Assembly (NCBI GenBank): GCA_037176885.1
Contig: JAWWNJ010000016.1
Span: 310,001 to 374,000, forward strand
Source: Favolaschia claudopus
Taxonomy: Eukaryota; Basidiomycota; Agaricomycetes; Agaricales; Mycenaceae
DNA: 64,000 bases
Reading direction: 5' to 3'
Numbering within the stretch: the stretch's first letter is position 1; every line of letters starts with the position of its first letter. The notes under the pieces are model-generated. The model searched no databases. It was not told where the DNA came from and saw only the letters and a list, made by a program, of their open reading frames with translations. Position numbers and translations under genes: made by a program. This document shows, in pieces, positions 23,955 through 33,900 of the stretch.

Positions 23955-25276
23955 ATGGCGCTACTCTACATAGCAGCTTCCCTCCTGGCCATCTCTTCGA
24001 AATCATTTGTTGTCGCCGAGCCGTCTTCAACTTATACTTGCAATACTTTCACGATCCCCCTCAAAAATATCTCCGCGCCGTCATTCGAACTCACTTTTGA
24101 AATCAAGACGCAGTGGGATATCACGGACTGGACAATCAATGAGGCCCGCCGCGATTCAGCCACAGCATTCAACGGGATTGCAGGTCCCAGCACGGTGACC
24201 GGCGACTTTGACATCAGCGCTCGTTTTTGTTCGCCGTTGAACTTGAAGCGTACAAATTTGTCTCAAACGGTTTTGGTACTCACACATGGTCTTGGAGCGG
24301 ATAAATCGTTCGTGTCTTTCTTTGTGTCGAAAGTCCAAAGCGGCTAGCTCATTGCAGTAACATAGGTATTGGGACCCGACATTTACCGGAGGCGAGGAAT
24401 ATAGTTTCGTTCAAGCTGCTGTAACGGCCGGTTACTCTGTTTTCCATTATGATCGAATTGGAACGGGGCTTTCTACCAAGTCAGTTCTGCCTCGATTCAT
24501 TCCTTCGTCTTGCTCATCGGATTTCAGAGCGGATCCCCACCGCGTGGTTCAATTCCCAATTCAAGTTGAAATCCTCGCCGCTCTCACTCGTCTTCTCCTT
24601 GCCCCATCCTCCCCATACACTTCAGATGTATCTCTCAAATCTGCGGTTCATTTCGGCCATTCCTACGGCTCGTACATCACTGCCGCCCTCGCCTCAGCGT
24701 ATCCAGATCTCACACAAGGGATCTCGCTCTCCGGCTATTCGGGAATCTTCGACTTTTTCAACATCCTGATTGCTGGATGGCAGTCTCGTGTCGCAGCGCT
24801 GCTCGATTCCTCACGGTGGGGCCATCTTCAGTCGGGATACGTCACCCCGGTAGACTTGTATGCCGACGAGTATCTCGAGTTCAAGAGTCCTTATTTTGAC
24901 CATTCTGTCGCTGAATGGGCGAGCTCGGTCAAGTCGCCGTATGCTGTGGGGGAGTTGGCTACGCTCGGACAAACTCCGTATGACACGACCAACTTTACCA
25001 AGCCTGTTCAGGTAAGCTGGCACGTTCTGCTTCGTTCGATTCGATTCAAATAACCGACGGCTTCTCGTGTAGGTATTCCAAGGCCGGTACGATCTTTCTG
25101 CTTGCGGCGGCAATTGCGACGGTGTTCTGAACCGCACCGCCTTGCTCTGGCCGAAGGCTACGCCGTTGGATATCAGTGGATATTTTCCAGCCGGGCATTC
25201 GGTGAATCTGCATCACAATGCAAGTGTAGCGTTTGCTGCTATGCTTGGCTTTGTTACGGATAATATTCACGCCTAG
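23955..25276 (+). CDS. secreted alpha/beta hydrolase
   Basis: The start at 23955 gives a signal peptide (MALLYIAASLLAISSKSFVV), followed by a Cys-containing mature protein of about 370 residues. Hydrolase landmarks are VLVLTHGLGADKS (oxyanion), VFHYDRIGTGLS, the nucleophile elbow HFGHSYGSYI (GxSxG), the acid loop FQGRYDLSACGGNC and the histidine region FPAGHSVNLHHN. Three introns, near 24305-24365, 24477-24528 and 25012-25073, keep the frame. Several NxT/S sites (for example LKNIS, TNLSQT) fit secretion. Substrate unknown; related fungal proteins are usually left as alpha/beta hydrolases. Unlike the hydrolase at 17507, nothing here looks damaged. Confidence 0.82.
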
Positions 25277-26853
25277 TAATAACTTACTTTTGATTTGTCC
25301 TCAAATCTACTTATACAAGGGAAGACGGGGTACGTAAGTCGTATGGCCACGCTTGCGCAAACAAAGAAAGGAAGGCCTCTTGCGCTTTCAGTCTTGCTCT
25401 CGATAGGATAGCGGCTGGCCAGAATGTAGTATATCACAACGAAAAGCTTCGTGCGCAATTTTGAGCGGAAAATTGTAGCGGAAGGCAGAGAACTGTGGCT
25501 CTCAGTCCAGCATCAACGTGTCGTTTGACGTTTGGGCACGCTTGCGCAAACAAAGGGCAAGGGCCATTTCGCTCACGGGGTCGCTCTCTGGCAAGCAAAC
25601 ATGCGTCTAGAATGTAATTTCATGTATCAAAATGCACCCTCCATCCATTGTAAACATAAAAACCCTGCGACAGCTATGAAATACGACTTTCAAGCCATGC
25701 ATCAATATGGCTTTTGACATTTGGGCGCGCTTGCACAAACAAAGTGTGCTCTCTCTCTGACTTTCCTCTCGCACTCTGGCGCATTCAACGCACCTGGCCC
25801 TGCTCTAGAAGGCCTTCATGGTCTTTGCATTGCCTCAATCCTCCTGCGGCAACACCAAAATCCCAGCTCATGCTCTCGGGCCCCAGACTCGGAGTCTCCA
25901 AATTGCGCAAGGTGAACTGTTTAGCTGGACTACAATCAAACGGCAATGAACTGTCATCGTATTCGCTCTCAATCAACCGTATCTCTGAAGCTCTTCCCTG
26001 CACTGTGGGCCGGAACAAATCATGCACCGCGCAGGCTTTTTTCTGCATCTCTCGATTTAGCGCATACCTCCTCACGAGCTGCTTCACGGGAACGGGAACG
26101 AGGATCCGCAGCTTTTAATTTTGGTGCCAGCGATAAAACAGGCTCAACGCTTTGCTCTCGGGGTCTCTCCATTGCTGTCGCTGGCATATATCGGCGATAA
26201 GCGTGATCGCCTTTCAGACTGTCAAACGTGACCGTTCTTGACTCTGAGGCGCTCTTTGGACGAACACGGGAAAGGATGGATCGGGTTTAACTGAGCAAGC
26301 TGCTGTCAATGGGCGGGACCAGACGGGATGGATACAAATGGACAACAAAGGCTGGCATTCATTAGGCAGATAGTGTTCTGGACCTGAAGGTGTCAGTGGT
26401 CGGGTCGGCGGGCGGATACTTGGGGCAACTGACAAGAGACTCCGGTGATGGCGATGAGTGGGCAACCGCAAGACATTTGGATCCTCTCACCAGTTCATAC
26501 GGAAGTATGTCGGGCTGCAATACTTCTTCTAAGACCTCTGTCGTGTGCGTCATTATATTGTGTACTGCTCTATGCTGCAGAATAATCACAGAGAGTTCAG
26601 CTTGAGTTCAGGCTGCCTCAGGATGCAATGAAAGAGTGAAAGAACCTTTTGCATGTCTTACAGCATGGTCAACTCGCAGTAAGGGCAGTCTCATAGAATA
26701 TTGTGCCTGTGGAATAGCTAGCAGCTGGAACCCGATGTAGACTACATATTGCTATCTTAACTCAATCGAGTACCAGACATCGGTCTAGCGGGCAGCCACA
26801 CATCTCAATCATCTTTCGAGATACGGATTTTTCAATATCGGATGACCGACATT
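25277..26853. other. gene-poor tract
   Basis: Start of a 5.7-kb stretch without recognisable protein genes. Apart from the tandem repeat listed separately, it contains only short open frames (up to 134 codons at 25714-26118) with no domain. Confidence 0.45.
25346..25790. repeat. degenerate ~189-bp tandem repeat, 2.3 copies
   Basis: The block CGCTTGCGCAAACAAAG, containing the palindrome TTGCGCAA, begins near 25350 and 25539 and recurs near 25728 as CGCTTGCACAAACAAAG. The spacing is constant at about 189 bp. The flanks agree too: GTTTGACGTTTGGG before copy 2 and TTTTGACATTTGGG before copy 3, and TCGCTCTCTGG versus TCGCACTCTGG after them. The third copy is partial. Confidence 0.7.
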
Positions 26854-26878
26854 CCGTGCGTAGCACGGGTATCTGCTA
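26854..26878 (+). repeat. upstream copy of a hairpin terminus sequence
   Basis: A 25-bp sequence identical to 27132-27156, containing the inverted repeat CCGTGC-GTA-GCACGG. Here it is followed by TT rather than completing CTAG. It lies just left of the 110-bp tandem duplication. Confidence 0.75.
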
Positions 26879-26891
26879 TTTTGCAATAAAG

Positions 26892-27111
26892 CAGAATATC
26901 ATACGTCGTACATTGAGCGCTGCATACTGGTATTTACTATTCACGCGCATAAATAATTGCTTGCACACGACGCGAGCTGATATCAAGGCTGTGTGCCGAA
27001 TCAGAATATCATACGTCGTACATTGAGCGCTGCATACTGGTATTTACTATTCACGCGCATAAATAATTGCTTGCACACGACGCGAGCTGATATCAAGGCT
27101 GTGTGCCGAAT
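26892..27111. repeat. exact 110-bp tandem duplication
   Basis: Bases 26892-27001 are repeated without a mismatch at 27002-27111. The unit begins CAGAATATCATACGTCGTAC and ends GGCTGTGTGCCGAAT. Identity stops at both outer borders, so the duplication is recent or conserved by gene conversion. It is bracketed by two copies of the hairpin sequence at 26854 and 27132. Confidence 0.95.
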
Positions 27112-27131
27112 TCGATGTCGCGTTCGGTGGG

Positions 27132-27157
27132 CCGTGCGTAGCACGGGTATCTGCTAG
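27132..27157 (+). mobile_element. Helitron-like 3' terminus
   Basis: A stem-loop CCGTGC-GTA-GCACGG is followed after eight bases by CTAG and then T. Helitrons end in CTRR with a short hairpin about 10-12 bp before the end and insert between A and T, so this site fits. No Rep/helicase gene is visible in the window, so it would be a non-autonomous element. The 5' end (TC) is not identified. Confidence 0.5.
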
Positions 27158-27702
27158 TACTAGTAACTACATTAATTTTCTTCTATTCGAAGGGTGGGTA
27201 GTGCTCGAGTTCAACCGTGGGAATCAGTTCAGCAAAGTCTCACGGTTCAATATCTTCGACAAAACAACATGTCGCAGCTTGTACAGTTTTTGCGTTTTAA
27301 ATAGTGGTGTGCGAGGGTTCATGCATGCAAACGTTCATGCATTCATGCATATTCATGAGTGACCATGGAGGGAAAATTCAAAGGCAGTGGAATGTGTTCA
27401 ATGTTCATGTTGCATTTGGCATGTCGACTGTGTTCATAATCTTGTCCAGTCTGTTTCCGAAAATTTAGATGGATTTACATAATTGATGGTGCAAAGCTAG
27501 CATCCCTGCTGATGCACTGATGTTGAGCGTCGTTCGAATTGGGGGCTGATCTGGGTCAGACTTGATAATCGTTCCATTTTGACATAATTCATGTGTAGAG
27601 TTACAGTGGCTTCAGCAAGTGTCGGTTTGCATGGACAGGGAAAATTCAAACTCAAATTTTGGTGGAACTCACAAACCAGTGTCCATGACTACAAAAGATG
27701 CT
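27158..27702. other. AT-rich spacer with AACCGTG hairpin
   Basis: No gene. At 27213-27224 lies AACCGTGGGAAT, part of an imperfect stem with CACGGTT at 27241-27247. The same motif precedes two of the tRNA-like units and recurs at 43689. Confidence 0.5.
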
Positions 27703-27791
27703 GGATCGGCGGTGTAATCATAAGACTCGCCGGCGCCCCGCCAGTGTTTGTCGCCCTTGGGGAAGGCTCCTGTTCGAATCAGGGTCGGTTC
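27703..27791 (+). ncRNA. tRNA-like element A
   Basis: The GGATCGG start can pair with TCGGTTC at the end, allowing G-U pairs. The D-like arm is GTGTAATCATAAGAC and the T loop is TTCGAAT within CCTG/CAGG. The most divergent member. Confidence 0.4.
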
Positions 27792-28010
27792 ATGTTGGCG
27801 CATGTCTCAATTCCTTTTCGCTCCTGTTCTTTTTTCGTCGTTTCTCATTACCATCACTTTGATTGACTTCTGCTTGAGGGGACTTGAAGAGATCTCGGCC
27901 AGGTAGTCCGTAACGTAACGGCGATGTATGAGAATTGAACCGTGGGAATATCTCTGAACGAGTGCGACCAAGAATCTACTTTCGGACGGGCCGGTTTAGA
28001 TGGTCAAAAC

Positions 28011-28090
28011 GAATCGATGGTGCAAGATCAGCACGTCCGCTACTGATGTGTGCCAGCGGCGAAGATCCTCATTCAAATCGGTGTCAATCC
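28011..28090 (+). ncRNA. tRNA-like element B
   Basis: GAATCGATGGTGCAAGATC opens it. The T arm is degenerate (CCTCATTCAAATCGGTG) and the end TCAATCC pairs with the start at five of seven positions. It belongs to the subtype with GGTGCAA and GAAGATCCTC, as does element D. Confidence 0.4.
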
Positions 28091-28300
28091 ATTCGAAAAC
28101 ATTTGCGATGCAGGTTTTGTTTTCCCTGCGTGGTCTTGGGTCGGACCATTGATATCCTGCAGAGTAAGGACTTGAGATATGCTATCTGCGCTTGGAATTA
28201 GTTCAAAGGGGTGAGTCAGTACTAGTTTCGTTGGGATTTGTGGTTAGATGAAAGTAATCATAGTCTATATCTTTATGATTATGATGGATGAAGCAAGAAT

Positions 28301-28390
28301 GGATTGTTGTAGAGGTAACACCTCCTGATCGAATCATAGAAAATTCGGGTGGATGTCGGGAAACCCCTCGTTCGAATCGGGGTCAGTCTG
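28301..28390 (+). ncRNA. tRNA-like element C
   Basis: GGATTG is followed by TTGTAGAGGTAACAC, lacking about three bases of the D arm relative to E and F. The T arm CCTCGTTCGAATCGGGG is perfect. Confidence 0.45.
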
Positions 28391-28685
28391 TCAACGCTTG
28401 CGTATTGTCTTTTTTCTTCTTCCATCCTTCTCAGCGGCCACTCTACTAGTAAGCACGGTAGTTTACCCACTCGCAGTCAATTTGCGGCAGCCAGCAGAGT
28501 TTGTTGAAGATTGAGGCTGATTCAGAGGCATTGCCTCGGATCCGTTCAACAACATATTTAATTGGATCGAGACTTTTTCTTTTTTGTTTGATGAGTTCCA
28601 TGAAAAACGAGAATTGAACCGTGGGAATATCCCGGAGAAAGTTCAACGTTCAACCTTCAGACGGGCCGGCTTGGAAGGTCAGAAC

Positions 28686-28784
28686 GGATCGGTGGTGCAA
28701 AATGAGCGCGTCCCCAAGTACTAATGTGGCACGGCGCAGTGCGTGTTCTCGGGGAAGATCCTCGTTCGAATCGGGGGCGATCCA
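28686..28784 (+). ncRNA. tRNA-like element D
   Basis: GGATCGG pairs with GCGATCC at six of seven positions. The T arm CCTCG-TTCGAAT-CGGGG is intact, with one G-U pair. The middle part has no obvious anticodon arm. Same subtype as B. Confidence 0.5.
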
Positions 28785-28964
28785 TTCGGAAAAGCCGTAT
28801 GCATTTTCTTTTGTTTTCCTTGCTTGCTCCTAGGCCTGGTTGCTATCCTCCGAGGATGAAACTGACGTATTATGCGATCCGACTCTCAATTTACTCCAAA
28901 GCATGAGTCAGTTTCGTTGGATTCGGATCAGATGAAGAACATAGTGTGATGAATGAAAAGGAAT

Positions 28965-29057
28965 GGATTGATGGTGTAGAGGTAACACATTCTGGTCAAG
29001 TGGCGCACATGTACAAGTTGCCCTGGGAAGTCCCTCGTTAAAACCGGGGTCAATCCA
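28965..29057 (+). ncRNA. tRNA-like element E
   Basis: A perfect 7-bp acceptor-like stem (GGATTGA/TCAATCC) and a textbook D arm (GTGT-AGAGGTA-ACAC), which is also a good A box. The T loop is damaged (TTAAAAC). Confidence 0.5.
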
Positions 29058-29303
29058 TTAACTAGAAGCACTAATGTTTTCTCCCATGTTGGGGTTCAGA
29101 CTTTTCTCTAAGTGCTTGATTCATTCGGAAAAGCCGTATGCATTTTTTCTTTCTGACTCCGTTTTCCTGGGGCTGGCTGGGATCGGAGGTGATATCTACT
29201 GAGTATTAGGAATCGAGGTGTGCTCTCTGGGTTTTAATTTAATCAGAGAGAGTGAGTTGGATTCGTTGGATTTGTTGTGGTTAGATAAAGACACGCATGC
29301 TTG

Positions 29304-29395
29304 CGGTTGATGGTGTAGAGGTAACACATCCCAGTCAACTACCAGTGAATAAATTGTTTATTGGGAAGTCCCTCGTTCGAATCGAGGTAAATCCG
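29304..29395 (+). ncRNA. tRNA-like element F
   Basis: D arm GTGT-AGAGGTA-ACAC. An anticodon-like stem TCCCA/TGGGA encloses GTCAACT plus about 20 further bases, as if intron-containing. T arm CCTCG-TTCGAAT-CGAGG is perfect; the acceptor stem is poorer. Confidence 0.5.
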
Positions 29396-29619
29396 TGAAC
29401 CCTAGCGGCCAATGTTTTATTTTTATTTTTATTTTGTTTAAACAAGGTCCATCTTGGAAGGCTGAAGTTTGGAAAAGAATGGAAAAGGGCTGGCAGGAAG
29501 TGTTGTGGTTACAGTAATCGGGTCCGTAACGGCAGTAGAAAGTAGGGATGAACAGAAGTAGCTACGATGCTGCAATTGTAGTCGAAGCTTTCTCGGTGGT
29601 CAGTTTGGAATTTTGCATT

Positions 29620-29717
29620 GGATCGAAGGTGCAGTTGACAGGTCCTCAGGCTTATGTAAAAGGGATGCAATTCAACTTCATTGAAGGAAGCCACTCGTTC
29701 GAATCGAAGTCGATCTG
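29620..29717 (+). ncRNA. tRNA-like element G
   Basis: GGATCGA pairs with TCGATCT (one G-U). The D arm has lost GGTAAC. The T arm ACTCGTTCGAATCGAAG is imperfect. Confidence 0.4.
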
Positions 29718-29870
29718 TGGGAAAGGGATTGAGATGTTTCTCTCTCTGAATCTCTCTCTCTCTCCTTGTTCAGCTGAGCTATTTCCTCGGAATTATCTTT
29801 GATATGATGTGCGGGGACTTGAAGTCAGATTGATTAAGATGTAGGCAAGTAGTTGAGAAAATATAATGGG

Positions 29871-29897
29871 ATGTCTGTCAGTGACAGGGTAAGGAGG
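29871..29897. repeat. short direct repeat with CTGTCA/TGACAG stem, copy 1
   Basis: ATGTCTGTCAGTGACAGGGT followed by AAGGAGG; the second copy at 30180-30206 differs by one base. Both lie about 25-50 bp before a tRNA-like element. Confidence 0.6.
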
Positions 29898-29919
29898 CGC
29901 TTGTTTGAGATGTTTCAGA

Positions 29920-30020
29920 GGATTGAAGGTGTGCTGGTAACACGTCTCTTGAGGGTAGCGCGAAATCTTGGCGAAATCGCATGAAGAGAGAAGTGCCTCG
30001 TTCGAATCGGGGTCAATCTG
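29920..30020 (+). ncRNA. tRNA-like element H
   Basis: GGATTGA/TCAATCT ends pair. D arm GTGT-GCTGGTA-ACAC. A TCTCTT/AAGAGA stem encloses a long loop of about 40 bases. T arm CCTCGTTCGAATCGGGG is intact. Shares its flanks with element I. Confidence 0.5.
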
Positions 30021-30229
30021 TCGCTTGAGTATAGTATGTCTTTTTTCATTGAGTCGCCTTGTGCGATATTTTGGTTGAGTTGGTGTACTTACATCAATAT
30101 TAATGGCTTTTATCATTGAACTGTGGAATAATTCTGAGGACACTCTCTGTGGAGTTGAACAAAACAGTGATCAACTGAAATGTCTGTCAATGACAGGGTA
30201 AGGAGGATTGAAGCTTGAGGCGTAGCAGA

Positions 30230-30328
30230 GCATTGAAGGTGTGGTGGTAACATTTATCTTGAGGGTAAAACGTTAGACTGGGACCCGCATGTTGAGAGAA
30301 GTGCCTCGTTCGAATCGGGGTCAATCTG
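30230..30328 (+). ncRNA. tRNA-like element I
   Basis: GCATTGA pairs partly with TCAATCT. D arm GTGT-GGTGGTA-ACAT; T arm CCTCGTTCGAATCGGGG. Nearest relative of H, spaced 310 bp from it. Confidence 0.45.
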
Positions 30329-30958
30329 TCGCTTGGGAGTCATGAGCCTTTTTATCCCTCCTTGCCCAAGATGTTATTGGATCTGGCGCACATCATGGCC
30401 TTTGTCATGATATCATTAAACGTTGGAATAATTCTGGAAGTGCTCACTGTAGAGATGAAGAAAAAAAGCGTCAATGACGAACTGGTCGACGATTTTGCCC
30501 CTGCGGCTGCCAATCAGGGTTTTAGGCTTGTGGGGTAGATAGCGTTTGGATTAGGGATTGGGAGTGCAGTCGCCGGGACGCTTGGATCGATTGAGAAAGG
30601 GGATGACACTGAGCTCGAGCGGGTTTGGCGGGAATATGGGACCGGTTGGCGTGTGTAATGGTTGTATTCTTAGCGCGACGGAAAGATAACTTGAAGTAGA
30701 GGGTAAGGGTGCCCCGCGGGGGAGACGAGTCGTTTGTGATAAGAAAAGGGTTATCTGTACTGACGCACGCGAAAAACGCGGTAGAACGCGTGGATGAGGT
30801 TGTCGGAGGAGACGGTGCACCGACAGGCGTGATCGTGTCGCCGAGGGATTTTGACAGGACGGTTACGTTTGATGTGGCGGGGTTCTTTGATCTGTTCTTT
30901 TCGTTCTTCTCTCCGGAGTGGTCGACGCCGGAATACAAGTCGGCCGCCAGTCAACACC
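30329..30958. other. 5' flank of the Zn2Cys6 regulator
   Basis: No gene recognised. A decayed AACCGTGGGAAT-like block (AAACGTTGGAATAATTCTGG) near 30417 suggests the remains of a further repeat unit. The rest should contain the regulator's promoter and leader. Confidence 0.4.
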
Positions 30959-33900
30959 ATGGCTAACCACAACCCTCCCTCATCCTCCTCATCCTCTTCC
31001 CCATACAACACCAACTCTATGATTACCCCCTCCCCATCCTTCTACGATCCCAACCAGCAGCAGCAGCAGTGGGGGGCGGAGTATACTCAACAATTCGAGT
31101 TTACCTACCCTGCGCCGGGGAGTAGTTCATACGACGAGTTGTTGAATCAGTATTACTCTCAGCAGCAATATCTGGCTCAGTATCCTCCACAACACCACCA
31201 GCAACAACAACACCAGCACCAACAACCACCTCCGCCTCCGCCGCCAGTCGCACACCCGCATCCTCATTCTCTCCAGCCGCCCCCACAATCGCAACCCCCA
31301 CAGCAAACACACGCCTCTCCTCCTCCTCCGCGTCCACCACCGCCACAGCAGCAGCAACAACCAGCCACCTCCTCATCCCCGCCTGCCGCGAAACGTAAAC
31401 GCGTTACGAAGAAAGCGGCTGCGGCGCCGCCTCCACCCCCGTCGTCCTCGGCGGCGAATGGGTATTCCGACGGCAGCGATTCTGATGGGGGGTATGGCGG
31501 CGGGGGTGGGGCGGGGATCAGTGTTGGGATGGGCGGGTTGGGGGTGAGGAGTCGGGGGGCGAGACTGTGAGTTTATTCCTTTGTTGTGTTTCGGGTTCCT
31601 CGAGTCTTTGTTTCTTTTTCTTATGTGCTGGAGGTGAATTGTGAGCTGATGATTTCGTTCGATATCTTTCTCCCTCTTCCTCAATCCCCACTGCCTTGCT
31701 TGCTGCTCTCGACGCGCCGCTCTACCACCCACCTCGGGCTCCAAACGCCACCCCTTACTATACACCACTCCGCCCGACCCTTCTGGACTCATCCATCCTT
31801 ACATCCTGCTCTAACTCTACTCTCAACCCAACGCAACTCGCATGCATCTCTTCCATTTCACCTCCCTTCGGGTATCCTCATTGCCTGTTCGCGTCCTGCG
31901 TCCTTCTTTCCGCACGAATCGGCTCCACATCTCGCAAACGGGACGCGCTTTCCCAAATTCGACTGCTGCATGCTGCGTATGCCCTTCTTTGGACCGTCGA
32001 CGTTCCCTGCTCTTCCAATTCGAACGCTCGACCTGCCCTTCCATCCCGCATCACACCTCCCTCTGCGGCCAACCCAACACCCAACGAAATACCGCGCCCA
32101 CAACTCAACCAACAACTCAACCAACCAACATCCGGCTATGCATCTCGACTGCCTGTTTATCTCTGCGACTGCCTCGATGATCGACGATGATCTGCGGATT
32201 TTCTGACGACGGCCGGTGGGTGTCGTTGGTTGTCCTGATCTGCGGATGATCTCTGCCGAACTTGGAAATTATTTATGCCTCGACTGCCGCGGTTTGTTCT
32301 ACCCGGTCTGGTGGCTCTGGGTGGCTGCGGTTTTTTTTATCTCGGGTGTCGCGCGTGGCTGCTTGCGCTCTGATGTTTGTTTGGATGGACGGCTCTCTCG
32401 GCGTGCGTTTGGTTTGCCCCGGGCGCCCGCTGGCTTTCGTGTCATGTCGTATGCTTGCCTCGATGGACCTCCTCGTATGGCTTGGACGACACCAACCGAC
32501 ACGACACGACGTGCCTTAAAAAACGTCAATGACACCAAAACGGCGGGATGGGCTCGCTCACCCCCTCCTCCTCCTCCTCCTTCTTGTCTGTCGAAAAACA
32601 AAAACGCCACTATACCACCACCAACAACACCTTTTCGACTCGACGCCGCTATACCACCATCGCGCGAACCTGAAACTAAAACCGAAATCGAAACCGAAAC
32701 GACGACGATAACGCAAACAGCCCCGGCGCGTGTACGCATTGCAAGAAGTTGAAGATGAAGTGCGATTTTGGGCCGGCGGTGGGTGGGGGTGGTGGGGGGT
32801 TGGGTGAGTTTTGGTTTTTGTTCGGGTTTTTGTTGTGCGTGTTTGCGTTGGAGAGGGGGAGGGAGGAGGTGGAAGGCGATGTAGGGTCTGTGTTGCTGGA
32901 GAGCGTGTGGGGTGATAGACGGGGCGCCGCACGGTGGAGCGGTGAGATGAAGAAGATCGCGCCGCCTACGCCGTTGTACGGGATCGGGTGGGGTGGGGTG
33001 GATCTTTCTGCCTTGCCCGCCCCTTCGCCCTTGTCTCCTGCCTCCCTTGCCTCCAGGGGGGAGGAGGGGCGCCGCACGGTGGAGCGGTGAGACGAAGAAG
33101 AGCGTGCGCAGTGATGGACGGGGCACCGCACGGTGTAGATGTGGGAGATGCATAAGAGCGCGCGGGAGGAGTGGATCATTCTTCGTTTCTCTCCTGCCTG
33201 TTCTGGCTGTCCCTTGAAGCCTCCCTCAGTCCCTTTCCTCTCCCTCTTCTCATCCTATCCATCCCTTCCCATAACCAACTAACAACACCCTTTTTTTCAC
33301 AGACGACGATCTCTCCTCCTCCGCGGGATATACACCGGGGGACAACACGTGTCGGCGGTGTCGCGCGGGCGGGCATGTATGTATTGTGGAGGGGAGGAAG
33401 CCAAGGAGTGCGCCGAAGTGAGTGGTTGATTTGGTTGTGTTCGTTTTGTTTCTTTGTTTGTCGGCGGCTGGAAGGTCTCGGTCTGTGGTTGTGCTTGGGA
33501 TGAGGACGCGACATGGCGTCGGCATGTGTACTTTGCGGTGTTACGCGTCATGTGCCGCCGTTCGTTTTGACGCGCCTCCTTGACGCGCCGTGTTGGTGTC
33601 GGCGGTCTGGTGATTTTGATGCGGGGCAGGGTTCAGACGGACTATGGTATGGAGAGGAAAGCGCGGGCCTCTCACCTCCCGGGCCCCACTCCTCATCATC
33701 TCACCATTTCCGTCTCGATCTCATTGCACGCGGCAGACTTTCCAGGGGATCCGCAGATGCAGCTGTAGCACATGCAGACGGCATGGTCTCAACTGCGAGC
33801 TTGCTGCTAGCGTCTTGCCTTTTTCCCTCTCTCCGCTACGTTTTATCGTTCTCCCGGCGATTCCTCCCCCGGAATGCCCAACAATCACTCGATAAGCGAG

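Larger units (their letters stand above)
27703..30328 (+). repeat. array of nine tRNA-like units
   Basis: Nine elements of about 80-100 bp on the plus strand, spaced roughly 280-390 bp apart, each beginning like GGATTGATGGTGTAGAGGTA and ending with a T-arm-like CCTCGTTCGAATCGGGG plus a sequence complementary to the start (TCAATCC). The segment between the D-arm-like and T-arm-like parts differs strongly between copies. Larger blocks are also shared, so the array appears to have grown by duplication. Individual copies are listed separately. Confidence 0.8.

Noticed and set aside
27703..30328. Regularly spaced repeats suggesting a CRISPR array
   Set aside because: Units are about 300 bp apart, 80-100 bp long and tRNA-like, in a eukaryotic genome with introns; there are no short identical repeats with 30-40 bp spacers and no cas genes.
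27703..30328. Nine functional tRNA genes
   Set aside because: Most copies lack a consistent anticodon stem and loop, several have damaged D or T arms, and acceptor pairing is imperfect, so no amino-acid identity can be given.
31586..32206. 206-codon open frame as a separate gene
   Set aside because: It lies inside intron 1 of the regulator, overlaps open frames in other phases, is Pro/Ser/His-rich and has no domain; low-complexity composition explains the open frame.
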